Of a stretch of DNA of 64,000 nt, positions 22,362-45,704 are shown piece by piece. The notes under the pieces were generated by a model. That model did not search any database. It saw nothing but the letters and a program-made list of their open reading frames with translations, and was not told where the DNA came from. This DNA comes from Daphnia pulex (taxonomy: Eukaryota; Arthropoda; Branchiopoda; Diplostraca; Daphniidae). The position numbers and the translations under genes are program-made. Location of the stretch: assembly GCF_021134715.1 (NCBI RefSeq), contig NC_060028.1, positions 9,275,482 to 9,339,481 of the forward strand. The letters run 5' to 3'. Position 1 is the stretch's first letter, and the number at the start of each line of letters is the position of its first letter.

Positions 22362-24868
22362 TCAGACGCAAGTTTCATACCCGATAGAGGCGACCGAGAG
22401 CGTTTCCAGGCGGTCTAGAATGTTTGACAAACTGCTGCTATTACTTTGACAGTTGCTCCCGCCGTCGCCTTGGACACCACTTGAAGAAGTGGTGGACTGG
22501 GCGGCCAAAAAGGTGGAGGCCGCAGATGGATTCTGTGACGTCGTGTCATACCACAGACGAGTGTTGGGAATCTGTTGAGCTGTGACGTGCGGTCGCGGTA
22601 GTGACCAATGACGTGATAGTAACAGATGATGGTGGTGATGATGGTGAGCACATCCGCCGTTTGAACTACATCCGGCCAGACCCATTGAAACTTGATGAGA
22701 GAGAGAATCAGCTGTTACGCTGACGCCGGAATCCGTCGAATCTGATGAATCCCGATTGCCCTAACGAATGACAAGAAAAATGAATTCAACTTTGATTGAT
22801 GAAGTGAAAGAAAATCTGAAATTAAACTGACCTGACGACAGGCTGATGCTGGCATACTGGCTGAGCGTCGTAACCGGAGAGGAACCGCTTTACTGTTGGC
22901 GTGTGTTGTCGAACGTGAGTGGAGCAGCGGCAGGGTGCAGTGAGGGTAGCACGGTTTGGAGTAGAGGCAACGAAAGGTTATCGGGTTTTGATAATCGACA
23001 GCGGCTCCTTCGGCCTGCAGCTGCAGCCAGAGCGAGTTCTGATAGACTTGATCGGACCACATTTTGTTATCTACACTGTTTCCGCTGCAGCAGGATCGAG
23101 TGCACTGCTCAACCGATTCTAAACAGCGTCGCTGTCGTTGGAGTAACGTGGCCGGACTGCAGGGTAGCGACTGCATCTGCACGTATTCCTCAGACTGCTG
23201 GTTCCACTGACCCTGCCCTCGTTGCATGACCAAATATCCCTGGACTTCTACTGGCACTGATGCTTTTGTCACGTCCACAGCACCGTCACTGGCGTCCACA
23301 GGTTTCTTTGACTTCTTCGACTTGGTCACGGTAGCATAGAGCGAACTGATTCCTCTCGGTACCTCCAAAGTGTTTCCATTTGGCTGAGAAATTGACTGGG
23401 TGGCGCTGGCGGCTTCGGAGGTGCACGAGAGCTGATTCAAGTTCTGCAATATCCTCCGAGGTGTGTCGTAATGACTTGTCGGCAGGGTGGAACTAGGTCT
23501 AGATTCGTTGTTTCCTCCGCCGCAAACTTCGTAGACGGCCTGCGACATGGTGGCGTTGAGGGAACGCGGTTTGTCGTAGAGGAGCTCGGGATCCGAGCGT
23601 TGGAGAGCTGTGCTGAGTCTTGTTCCACTTGATATGCTGCTGGTTCGACTGTGCTGTTGAGAGTAAGAGCGTGTGTGGCGGGCACAGGGAGGGCTCAAAC
23701 AGAATTCTTGAGCCCGGCGTTGGCTGCTAAGTAACGGGGTGTTGGGTTTGCTCATTGTTTGTGACGGACACCGAGAATTAACGCTCAACCGATGTCGCAT
23801 CATCGGAGTTAACAATCCTGAGAGCAGCAAAATTGTAATCAACAAACTGCTAATGAACAGTTTAGTCAATTTGGCTCACCATTTAACGTGGATGACGGAT
23901 GGATGCGAGTCCGTTGGGATTCGGAAAGGCGGCCGCGAACGGAGAATTCAAATTTATTGGCAATTTCATGACTTTGGGAGGAGCCTAGGACAAATATTCC
24001 CTCGAATCCTCTTGACGAACAACGAGAACCACCCTCGAAGCAGAACCTTCGGTCATCCACTGCTCCGAAACGTCTAGAAATATTCGGCTTAATACTGGCT
24101 GTAAGCATGGTTTAGTTTTAATTAATGGGCTCACCTAAGATCTGCCATGTTCCAGTAACCTATGAGTCGTGGTGGTATCCCTTGTATTAATGAGAACTGC
24201 CAATCTCTGATATGCAGTACAGCTGAGCTGCTAGTAATTTCCAACTTCCCTGGAACACTTAAAAGTTGGACTTCATATCGTTCACCTAAACATCAAAATA
24301 ATTAGCTTGGACTTGTAGATTAAACAATTGTAATAATACATACTGTGGCCAAGTATTTCAGCTATCTGTGCTTGCCACTCGAGTAGCATTTCACGATTTT
24401 CAAACGCTAGAACAGTGACAAATGTTCTGCACACTATTGCCAATGTCTGTGATTCTTTTTGAAGCAGGAAACAGCTCTCAAAGCCCAAAAGATGCTCCAA
24501 GTTAAGTGAGGCTTTGGACTGTGAACCTTTGCCCTTGCTCAATGACTTTTTGTAGAATTGCATTATCAGTGAATTGGCCACAGGGGAGAGTCTCCGGACG
24601 ACACACCACCGTCTCTTCCACTAAAATAAAAAACAAACAAAACGATAAATAGTTTTAAACGAGCAGGCGGTTCTGCTCTAATGATCTCCAACAAACGCGA
24701 GTCCAAAGGGGTAAAGGAAACGACAGAAATCCCATAAAAATAACTAAAAATAATGCACACGCGATTACAACATTTAGCATCAGCAAAATGATTACGTACT
24801 GTTTTCTTTTCTCTGAATTTTAGGTGCCCCTCAAGGACAGAGCTGTCAAAATTCTTAAACTCCGCCAT
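22362..24868 (-). CDS. Dok7: Dok-7-type PH/PTB adaptor protein (6 exons)
   Basis: On the minus strand, exons 24868–24800, 24620–24344, 24285–24135, 24073–23880, 23817–22832 and 22760–22362 give 691 residues with all phases consistent. Residues ~1–115 form a PH domain (EGHLKFREKKTWKRRWCVVR…LSPVAN) and ~116–220 an IRS-type PTB domain (GIPPRLIGYW, RRFGAV, CFEGGSRC). Both match vertebrate Dok-7, the cytoplasmic activator of the muscle kinase MuSK. The long tail is Ser/Gln-rich with two YDxP motifs (LLYDKP, SHYDTP) of the Crk/Nck SH2 type, a 7-His run, and a terminal ETCV resembling a class I PDZ ligand. The start is the first in-frame ATG in exon 1. The gene is head-to-head with FNIP. It is longer than human Dok-7 (about 500 aa). 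Its arthropod partner kinase is unknown. Confidence 0.85.
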
Positions 24869-25151
24869 GTTTGTGTAAAGCAACGAAACAAATTGGCTGC
24901 GTTGTCAGTTTTCCGTGTTTACAGGGCAACTTTAAAATGGGAAAATCGTCAGATGGCGTCGTTCGTCTGCTTCGGTTCGAAAAGAAAACACTCTCACTAG
25001 TCGGCCGCCTTTCTCAGCTTTCCCCTTTTCATTTTTCTTTCAGTTTGTTTGCCCTTTTCAGTTGTATATATTTGCAAATCATGTTGGAAATGAGTTGAGT
25101 GAGTTTTTCGACGATTCCGCGCACACTTTAATGCAAATATCTTCCAATGTC
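24869..25151. promoter_or_regulatory. Shared (bidirectional) promoter region of Dok-7 and FNIP
   Basis: Only 283 bp separate the two divergent start codons (ATG of Dok-7 at 24868 on the minus strand, FNIP ATG at 25152). Both 5'UTRs and core promoters must lie here unless further upstream exons exist. There is no TATA box in either orientation apart from a weak TATATA near 25065. A second in-frame FNIP ATG at 25131 lies inside it. Confidence 0.6.
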
Positions 25152-28100
25152 ATGGCCTTAATCAACAAGCTTTTCCCTAGAAAATTTCGTAGTAGTACGT
25201 CCTTGAACAGCAAATCCGATACGTGTTTATTGACGAATAAGAAGCAGGCCAGCAGGCAGCGCGGAGCTCTTTTGGAAGCTGTAAAGAACCAGAAAAATTC
25301 TCAGAAAGTCAGCACAAATGGAGACAACATTGGGTAAGTGACTTATGCTCATGTGTCACAAGGCATCATGGTTGTTTTTAATCAGATTAAATGATGTGTG
25401 ATGTGTTGAGTAAACATGGTCAATTTGATTAGAAATCTTTTTGTGAAATAGCGTAACCTAGACCAGCTGCCATTTAATAAATTTCCCTGGGAATGTTGTA
25501 TGAATCCAGCATGGATACAATGTGTTGGAGGGAAATTTGCCAAAGAGGCTGAGCCATCCAAAAGTATCAAATTCTTCGTGGAGTTTCAGCTGTTTTCACC
25601 AGACCCAATCAACAGATTGTGTTTCATGTGTAGTCTAATGCCAAGTATTCTATTAAAACTCTCAATTCTCAGAACAATGTGGTGTTGTGGTGAAGGAGGA
25701 GGAACACCATCACTGTTTTTTAACATTTGGCAATAACACCTTTTTCATTTCTTTTTTGTTATCAAGACGTACAATTTGTTGATTTTAAACCGGCGCCAAA
25801 ATTTAAAAACTTGCGCTCTTCCCCTCTATAAATAGCTTACGGCCCGCATTTCCAAAGTCATGTGGTCCGCCCTAGATTTTTCTTACGTAGTTCGTAGTCA
25901 CGTGGAATTTTCCCTACCTCCGTCTCTGCCCTATGACTCTTTCCATGCCAACGTTTATAATAGTAGCGAAAACAACAAACCAAAGGGTAGACGGCTGACG
26001 CACGTCACGTTCCGAGACACAAATCGTTCATTTGCCTTTCCTCGCCAGTTCTCGCATTTAATTTCAAACTGTCAAAATCTAACTTGTTTTTGGACATCCG
26101 GCGAAACATATTTTTTCATCGTATTTGTAATAATGCTGTTTTTTTTTCTCTCTCTCTTTGCAGCTCTAATCATTTGGGAACTTCCGCTCAAATTCGACTG
26201 TTGCTCTTCCGTGAGTGCGAAGTCCGCGGTCGGCGCTTGATCTTTGATTCAGGGGGCGGAGGAGGACCGTGGCTTCAGTTTAAAGATGAATTCCAAGACC
26301 TCCAACTTGAAGAAAGAAACTTAATGAAAGACATGGTCTTCGGCTCCGCCACCTTAAAATACTCAGGGTAGGACTTGTAAATCTAAGCTGTTATTGATTT
26401 TCCTTTCTCTAAAATGCCATCTGGTGTTTTTCAGGGATAATTTTCGAGTCCATGATTTTACCTCGGCACCATGGAAAGGTCTGCTTAGCATTAAAATTGA
26501 ATTATTCATAATCATGAATACGTTATTCCTCTGCAGGTTATGAAATGATGCTTAGCAAAGTTTTCCTCATTCCACCGCTATCCCAGCAACCGTCGAGAAC
26601 TGCTAATAGGTATATATGCGCGTTACGTAATTTCCCCCACTGTTTTGTTTCACCTCGTGACGCAAGTTCTCCCCCCTGCAAAACTTTATTTACAAATAGA
26701 AACAGAAACTCTGCCAGCAATGTGAATGAAGCAGACAAATTGGCCAATGCCCCGAAGGATAGCGGCTACATGGAGACTTGGGTGGAAGGCGGAGCGGAAG
26801 GCAATAGCAGCAGTGCGTGTTGGAGTAGCGGCATCAGCTTGGCAACCAGCGGCGCTTCTTCGAGAACAAGTTTCGGTTCTGGTTCGCTGATTATACCACG
26901 CATCGCATCCGCTCGCAAAGCAGCATCCGATTCTCTGCTTAATAGTGCCAGTCCCAATCCTTCGCATGGCAACCAACCGCAAAATCGTAACCACAAGACT
27001 CGATTGGCCATGGCGCTATTTTTCGCACCCACCGATCAACACAAAGAAACGTAATAATCTACTCCTCCTCGGGAGTTTAATTTTCTATTTAAAAAGAGAA
27101 TGCTGCAATTAGATTAATCTTTTTCCTTTTGGTATTTATTGATGACAGTTCCGCACGCGAGGTCGTCTTCGGTCAAAACGCGCCTCTAGTCGAACATTTC
27201 ATCCAGCGGCTCCAGTTGGGCGTTTTGAGGGCCTACTCCAGCCGTACAAATTTCCACAGTTTTATTCAAGAAGCTATCTGTCAATTTGAAAAAGACATGA
27301 ACCGGTTAGTCAACGCTCCAAGGTGCACGGAAACTCCGGCTTGCTCTATGGTCATGGGCTCTTCATTCGCCACCTCCAATCGTCGGCAAATGGCCCGGCG
27401 CTTTATGACCAACTGGGAATCGATCGTCACCGACACGGACACAAAATTGACTCGCTTGTGAGAATAACTGGCAGACTACAAAAGGAAAAAGAATAGCATG
27501 TTTATGTCAAACTATTTTCCTTTTTTTCTTTTTTTAGTTTCTGGAGCTCGTTACTCTCGGCTTTGCTCACGTACCACGTAAATTGGCTGTATTCTTACGT
27601 CACGGAACCGGCAGAATTTTTCGACTGCGGCACGAGAGTCCTGGTTTTGAGCAAAGATGGCGGACTTGCCCAAAGACTTTTGCACGTACTTAGTTATTTC
27701 GTCAGAGTGTCCGCCCCTGCGGACCATCCGCTGGCTGAAATGACATTTTCCGACCATCCACCAAGGCTGCTGATGGGCAGTAATGGAGACCCGATGGATG
27801 AAACTTTGGCCGATTACTCGACACAAATTTGCCATTCGAAGAGCATGTTCCAGCTGGGATATGCGGATGGCGCTTCGAGCTTATCTCCGGTCGTGTTGCC
27901 AATGCGGAGGAACGGGTCCAGTTTGCTGGAAAGGCGAACGCCTCCCGGCCTGTTGTCTTCTCACCGTCGAAGTAGCCAACAATTACTGGAGAACACTCGA
28001 TATCTCAGGAATTATTACGACGTACGCTTCCAGCTCTCGCCCGACACCATTGCCAAACGTGATCCCACGAAAGCCTTTGCCAATCTCATCTCGTCTATAG

Positions 28101-29219
28101 CTAAAAACGGGTTCCACGATTTCTACACGGAAGAATTAGCCACGACAGACAACAACAAGCCCAGATCCGCCTCGTGCGCTTTCTTCGTTGGCAGTATTCC
28201 GGATAAATCCAACTCGCGAGAGGAATCTCCGATGGGCAACGAGCCAGGAGGACACGGCACAGCCGCTGCCGCCTGCACAACACGACCTGTTCAAGTACAA
28301 ATTCCAAGGTATTGACTTATTTTGTTTCCCTTTTTCATTTGTCCCGATTTGTCCCACTTTTCTAATCTATAATGACATTGTTTGGTCGCCGCCGCCGGTG
28401 TCTCTGCTTTCATTCATTCATTGATTCATTCGATATCTCTCTTAGTGTGTGTGCCAAGATGCCCATCAACGACCAGTCATTATCCGATTGGATGTACGGC
28501 ACCGATTTGGAGGACGAATACCAAGCCGGACGGACCCTGCAGTCTTGCGATCCCAGCCAAAGTGACTGGCTGAGCAACTTGAAACTCGATCTGCGAGCTG
28601 CCTCTGCCCGCCGGAAAACCGTCCACTGCATCGTTGCCAACACAGACACTTGGTATAGTAGACATGCTGGAATTTCCCGTTGTCTCCCGTTTTTTTTTTT
28701 TGTTCTTGTTGTTCTTTTGCCACAGCACGTACGTACTTGTTCTAATAACCCAAATTTGTTCGCTTGTTTGTTCAAACAGGGAAGTTCAAGTGTTGACTTG
28801 CGTTGAAGAGGAGACCATTCCGCCACGGACAAAGCAATATTGGGTGCCTGTCACCATGTCCGGACAAGTGGCTGCTCTGGTCGAATCGACTCAACTGCTT
28901 TGGTTGATGATGCGTGATGCAGAACAGGTTCGAATCTTATCTTTTTTGTAACAAAAACATTTTGAATTGTATAATGAGGGGGAACCTTGATGTTTTATTT
29001 TTCTTCCAGTGCCTTGATCATGTCGAAAGCCGTTTGCGCTTCCTGTGCCAAAAAAGTGAAGACTTGGGCGCCTTGCTTTCGACTTCGATCCGATCATGGA
29101 ACATTGACCGCGTGACTCGCTTACTGGACATCGAAAATCAAGACCTTCCGTTGTTGATGGCCGGCTGCTCTGTACACAGCCCGGCGGTCAACTCCATGGG
29201 TGGCGTGACGATATTGTGA
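25152..29219 (+). CDS. FNIP: Folliculin-interacting protein (FNIP), 8–10 exons
   Basis: Exons 25152–25333, 26164–26367, 26435–26478, 26537–27050, 27149–27457, 27538–28308, 28446–28652, 28780–28927 and 29010–29219 give about 862 residues, or about 832 if 26610–26699 is also spliced out. Homology to FNIP1/2 is visible along the length. The N-terminal MALINKLFPRKF is followed by QIRLLLFRECEVRGRRLIFD (longin region), MLSKVFLIPP, TRLAMALFF, LLSALLTYHVNWLYS and RLLHVLSYFVRV (DENN-type core), and a C-terminal GIENQDLPLL-like block ending near SHSPAV. FNIP binds folliculin and AMPK and acts at the lysosome in mTORC1/TFEB control. An upstream in-frame ATG at 25131 could add seven residues; 25152 fits the family start better. 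One donor (GTTCGA at 28928) is non-consensus beyond GT. Confidence 0.85.
26610..26699 (+). other. Candidate 90-nt frame-neutral intron in FNIP exon 4
   Basis: AATAG|GTATAT at the 5' side and a pyrimidine-containing stretch ending ACAAATAG at the 3' side fit splice sites. The interval is a multiple of three and has no stop, so both spliced and retained forms are readable. The retained 30 residues fall in a poorly conserved linker. Confidence 0.55.
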
Positions 29220-30290
29220 TTGAGGACTGTTTGTTGTGTTTGTTTGTTGGTTGGTTGGTTTACTTATATTTTTTTTTTCGTCCCCCCCCTTTTTCTATAT
29301 ATATCTGAAAATTGTGTATATCTGTGGTTATAACGTTACTCACTATAACCTTCCAATTCTTTTTTTTTTTTCAAAATTTATCAATTTGCGCTGATTTATT
29401 CAATTTCCTTCCGAGTCAGTAATGTGAGCTTGTTTTTCGATATTGCTTTTTTCATCCCTTCATATCTCTTGCCTTACAAAAATTGATATGTGAAGGAGAC
29501 AAGTCGCTGATCTTGAAAGTGTTCACGTCCGTCGTTTAAACAAAAAAACAAAAATATAAATCAAAGTTTATTTTTCCCAAACCTTGGTATGATCAAATGA
29601 CTTAAAGAACATTGAATAGGCAATTTTAAGCGGCTGGAACGTTGTGAAATGTGTCAATTTTCCCAGTGATGGATGTGGCAAATTAAATTGATTTTTTTTT
29701 GCCCTTTCTTTTCTCCGCTGCACCAACTGTAGTGTACTGCTCATATACCTCCCACTCTGCCTTCGTCTACTTATTTCTTGTTGCTATTCATTTGTTTTTT
29801 CGAGGATCTTGATTTATGGTTGCCGGGATCAACTATTCTTTCTTTTTTGTGTCTGCGTGTGTGTGTGTGGTTTATTGATCGTGTGGGCATAGTAGGAGAC
29901 GTAACGGAGACGGGTCGATTGTAGTCTTGCGTTCGCTGTAGCGAGTTGGTAATTTCGACGCTAGGTGGCGTTGGCGTCCGGCCTCCCATTTTTCCTGCAC
30001 GCACACCACACTACACAGAGAGAGGGGTTGGGTCAAGTTCTTTGCAGCCGTCAAGCCATCGAGCAGCGAAGTCTGGTTCAGTTGAGCAAGGGACTTCGTT
30101 CGGGAATACAGTCCCGTTCTGCTGGTGTGTAGAAACGAGTTTTTTTACGTCCGAGTCGAGTCGAGACTGGTCGTTTGTCGTTATTTTTGTTCACCTTTTC
30201 CCCGTTCCGTTTTCATCCGGTGATATCAGTGTGTTTGTTGGACCATCGAGTGGATGTAGTAGGTGTATCGTATTCCCCGGATTACCTGCC
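29220..30290. other. Intergenic: FNIP 3'UTR and calcineurin 5' region
   Basis: T-rich 3'UTR-like sequence follows the FNIP stop. From about 29860 the base composition changes to a more GC-rich, stop-poor stretch that is probably the calcineurin promoter and 5'UTR. No separate coding gene is recognised. Confidence 0.5.
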
Positions 30291-41431
<11,141 letters not shown>

Positions 41432-44400
41432 GCCAGTCGGCAGTGATTTCGTTTCGTTTTCTCTCTCGTTTATTTTTTTTTTCTTCTTCTTTCAATTTTT
41501 GTAATTCCCGCCACCACCACCCCGCCGCCGCCCGTTCAGCCTCAACTCGACCCGGTATAATAATTTATCAATTCACGTTTTTTTTTTCTGGTCGTCATTA
41601 TTTTCATTCATTCCGATCACGAAAAATGTTGTTGTCGAAAACAAACGAAAACAGGTCCCACTAGACGGAGGATTGGAAACAAAATGAAGGGGAAAAACAA
41701 AAGAGAAACAAGTTATTAAAAAGAAAATGACATCACACACATGTGGGAGAAACACAAAAATAACGTCGCTCGTTTGAAGATCCTGCCGCGTTCGGTTCCT
41801 CTCAGTTTCAAATTTTCATTTTTTTTAAATTCTTTTCCCCTTCACACATTTTTTTTTTCGTGCGTGTGTGTCGTCCCGTCGGTTTCTCTTTAGCCAACAT
41901 CACACTTATATAATTCTCTCTCCTCGTCTTGAATTTAAAGAAAGATTTAAAAAAACAAAAAAAATTAATACTATTTGCGTGTGCGTGTGTGTGTGTGAGC
42001 GTTACGATTTCTTCATATATATTCCTTCCTACCCCTCCTGGAAAAAGAAAAATCTCCTGCAAATCACTATTACGCTCTTGAAATTTTTTTAAAAAATCCC
42101 TTTTTGTCTGTCAAACAAAATTTTCTCCCTTTTTCGCTTTCATTTTTCCTTGGACCCCTCGTTTTTTGGTTGTTGTTGTGTTTCGTGGGGCGTGTTTTTG
42201 GGTGAGGACTTGCGCTGTCTCGTTTGTTTGATTTATATAATTATTTCGTTTTGATTATTATTTTTTTTTTCATTTTGTTGTGTGTTTGCGATGGATGCTT
42301 TTTTGTTTTTTCATCATCCTACTGGCCTCCCGTCGGCTCTCTCTTTTCTCTCTTACAGATCTGAAAAGTCATCGCTCGATTATTATACAATTAAAATCCA
42401 TGACAAGAAAAATATTATCCAATTTGTTGAAACAAAACAAAAAGAGAACGTGAGCGGATGCAAAGAGAAATTTATTTTTTGGGGGGGAGATCAAATTGTT
42501 TGATTGTGGTTATTAGCCACTTCCCAACCAATTTTTTGTAAGGAAAAAATTACCGACTTGTAGCGTTGTTTTAATCGGATGACGGAAATTTGATTGTGAT
42601 TCAAAAATGAATATAATCAACATTTTTGTTTGCTTGTTTTCGAGACAAAAAAATTTCAAACATCAACCCAGTCGATTTGTTGCTGGACAACTAGTCACTG
42701 CACATGCCACCTAAACTGGATGGGGGGTGGAGACATTTTTAAAAGGGGATTTGATAGAGTATTATTAAACTTAGTTGTTTTTTTTCTTCTAAATTTCATC
42801 TTATTTAATGATTGTGCCGTGTTTGATTATTTTCTTGTTTTTTACAATTAGTGTTATTATTTATTTTTTAATTGTTTTAAATTAATACCAGATGACTTGG
42901 GAGATGTTGAATTTCATGTGTTTCTTCTCTTTTCCTTTACCCAATTAATTTTAATTTTTTTTTTGTGTTGCCAGTGTTGTTGTCTTTGACGCGTTCATTT
43001 TTCCCTGCTTTAGGTTTGGCAATTTTGTTGTAGAATTCTCGGACAGCGGCTAATCAAATTCTCTTTTTCTCAACTTACCGATTTTAATTTTAATGATTTT
43101 TGCCGAGCTCGTTTTTGCCTTTATAATGATGCGTGTACTTTATTGTACTATACATAGTATTAGAATTCTAATTAATTACATGCGTACGCGCAAACCGACA
43201 GCAGCATATAAGGAGACAGGGAAATCGGAGGAAGGCCACTCGTATTTAAAGGTATCAAACGAATGTAGTAGATTCTTTGATTATTATTCACTGTAATCTC
43301 GAACAGAACTGTTTGGAAGCTTATCACCATCTAGCCCCTATTTTTAATCTCAAAAGAGTTTCGATCGTCAAATGTTGAGGTGAAATCAAACCCGGTGTTT
43401 TAGAATTGAGTTTCAAATTTAAATCCCAGTCCATACAGCAAAAATGTTAGCGGGAAATTTAAAAAGAGAGCCGTCGGGATGATTTTCTTTTTTTTTTTTT
43501 AATTAATTATCATTTTTTCTCGTCCCAATCACCGCCACCACCACATTTTTCGTCGATCTTTTCATTATTATTCTCTATATTTCACTTGAGCCATTCAAAT
43601 TTTTCTTTGGTCATTTTTGTAAGATTTATCTCTGATACATATTTAAGAAAAAAAAAAGCTTTTTAAAAATTGACAAGACATGAAAAATCGTGACTATTTA
43701 TTTTTAATTTTTTTTTATTTGTGATTGTGCGAGTCTTTTTTTACATCTTATTGATATATTGATAACTTTATCTCTCTTTCTCGCCCGCCCTTATATAATA
43801 CCTGTTGAATGCGTCGATTTGTAATTGAATTTTTTAACATTTTTTCAAAAAATCCCATTACATGAATTCCCCCATATAATTAAGTCTCTTTTTTCGGAAA
43901 AAAAAATCTTTTTTCACCATTTTCACATGTTGTGTGTATGAAATGTCGCGTCTGATTTCTTTCTATCTATCTAATTCTCCGGTATACAACACAGGAAAAA
44001 AACAAAAGCTGATTGTGTTTTTATTAGTTTTTTTTTTGTTTTTGTTGAATTTTTCTTTTCGGCAGGGGATAATTTTATTGTGTGGGTGGGTTTAATGTTT
44101 GAGGGGGGAGTGAGAAGAGAAAACCACCAAAATTTTAATAACAAAAGAAACAAGACACGAGCCCGTCCGGGATTTATCAAGACGATTGTCCAATTGGCCC
44201 CCTTGATTAATTTTTGGCTTTTTTGAATTTATTTTTTAAATAAGAATATCCGTTAGAACTCATTTTAATCACACACACACACATTCAAGCTCTCTAATCT
44301 TATTTTTGTAGCCGTTGTTATCAATTCTCTCTCTCTTCTTTAACGTGTACACACCCCAAACTAACTCTCTCTCTCCGACTGTATTAAACTCTCTAAACAT

Positions 44401-45704
44401 TTATCACGCCCTCCAGAAAACAAAAACTAAATGACGGATCCTTATTATTTAAAAATTCTTCAAAGAACAAAATCCGATTTTCACTCATTTATCTATTATT
44501 TTATTATTATTATAGCGTGTGTCTCTCCTCGTACATTTCATTCATTTGCCATTGATTGGGTTGGGTTGGTTCCTCTAATAAAATATCTTTTTTAAATGTC
44601 TTTCGCCTCGGCTGACGGTGTGATATCCACTTCGTTATTCCCGATTAATCCTCGTCCCTTTTTAAAATTTTCTCCCAATTTTTTTATTTTGAAACAGAAA
44701 GAAAAGTAGTTTTTAAAATCTCGTGGGTGTGTGGTGTCTTCATTCTTCGCATATATAGATTCGCATTTTCCTTGTATACATATATAGATTTTTTAATTGC
44801 CTTCTTCTCCTTACACCTTTCGATCTGTTGTCCATTTGACTTTTTATCCATCCGACGTCGTTTGTTACTGGCGCCCTTATTGTTTTGTCGAGCGATAGAC
44901 AAACAGAAATTTTAAAAAAGTTTGGAAAATCAAGTAAAAAACTGGACGTGTGTAAGAACAAGTCTCTTGAAGATATACCGAACAAACAAGCCCTCCCGAC
45001 ACTTAACAAACAAAACAAAATAAAAAATCCTGTTAGTAGCCAATATATTTCACCCACCAACTCAGCAGCATAATCCTCACACTATCGACAAATTGCCACG
45101 CCCTCCTTATTCCCTTCTATATTTTTCTTGTATCTTTTTTCTTGTACGATTACAACAGTATACATTTTGTTTTTGAATTTTCCCATCCTATCTGACGATT
45201 GAAAACAAACCTAAGAAATTGCAAAAAAAACAAAAAATTAAAATCCAAAAAAAAGAACAAAAAAAACTAAAATTAACAAAACAAAATAACAAAAAAAAAA
45301 AGGAATGCATTTTTTCGCAAAATTTGAATGTGGATGTTTGTATTGTATACTGTTTCCAGAGGCCATTACAATTTACAGAATCCTTCCTACTCTTAATCTG
45401 GTTGTACAATGTAATTTTTTATCAGATAAAGTTGAGTGTAGAAAAAAGGACGGACGTACCGACGGAGCCTCGTGCTGCCAATTTAAGACCAACATCCAAC
45501 ACGCTTGACAGTTTACTTTATCGATAATTTTATCGGCATTGAAGTCAAGGTTATATCAACAATCATCTGTAAACTAGTGGGGTCCAATTTTTTCGACAGT
45601 CATCAAATTGACTACTGCTGAACTAGACTAGTTTATTTATTCTCAAATTAGCTTCCGAGTAAACGCTTGAATTCGTTCGTCAAGATTTCCTCATTCAATT
45701 CGAC
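41432..45704. other. Calcineurin 3'UTR and AT-rich intergenic region
   Basis: A long T- and AT-rich stretch without recognisable exons. It probably includes an extended calcineurin 3'UTR. An AATAAA lies near 44577, but no site can be chosen with confidence. TC and CA microsatellites are scattered. The promoter of the CYP4 gene must lie at its 3' end; I see no clear TATA box. Confidence 0.45.

Noticed and set aside
22846..23229. 127-codon plus-strand ORF opposite Dok-7 exon 5
   Set aside because: It overlaps a well-supported coding exon on the other strand, has no homology and no splice context.
28920..28935. GGTTCGAATC resembling a tRNA B-box
   Set aside because: No cloverleaf or A-box around it; it is the FNIP exon–intron border.
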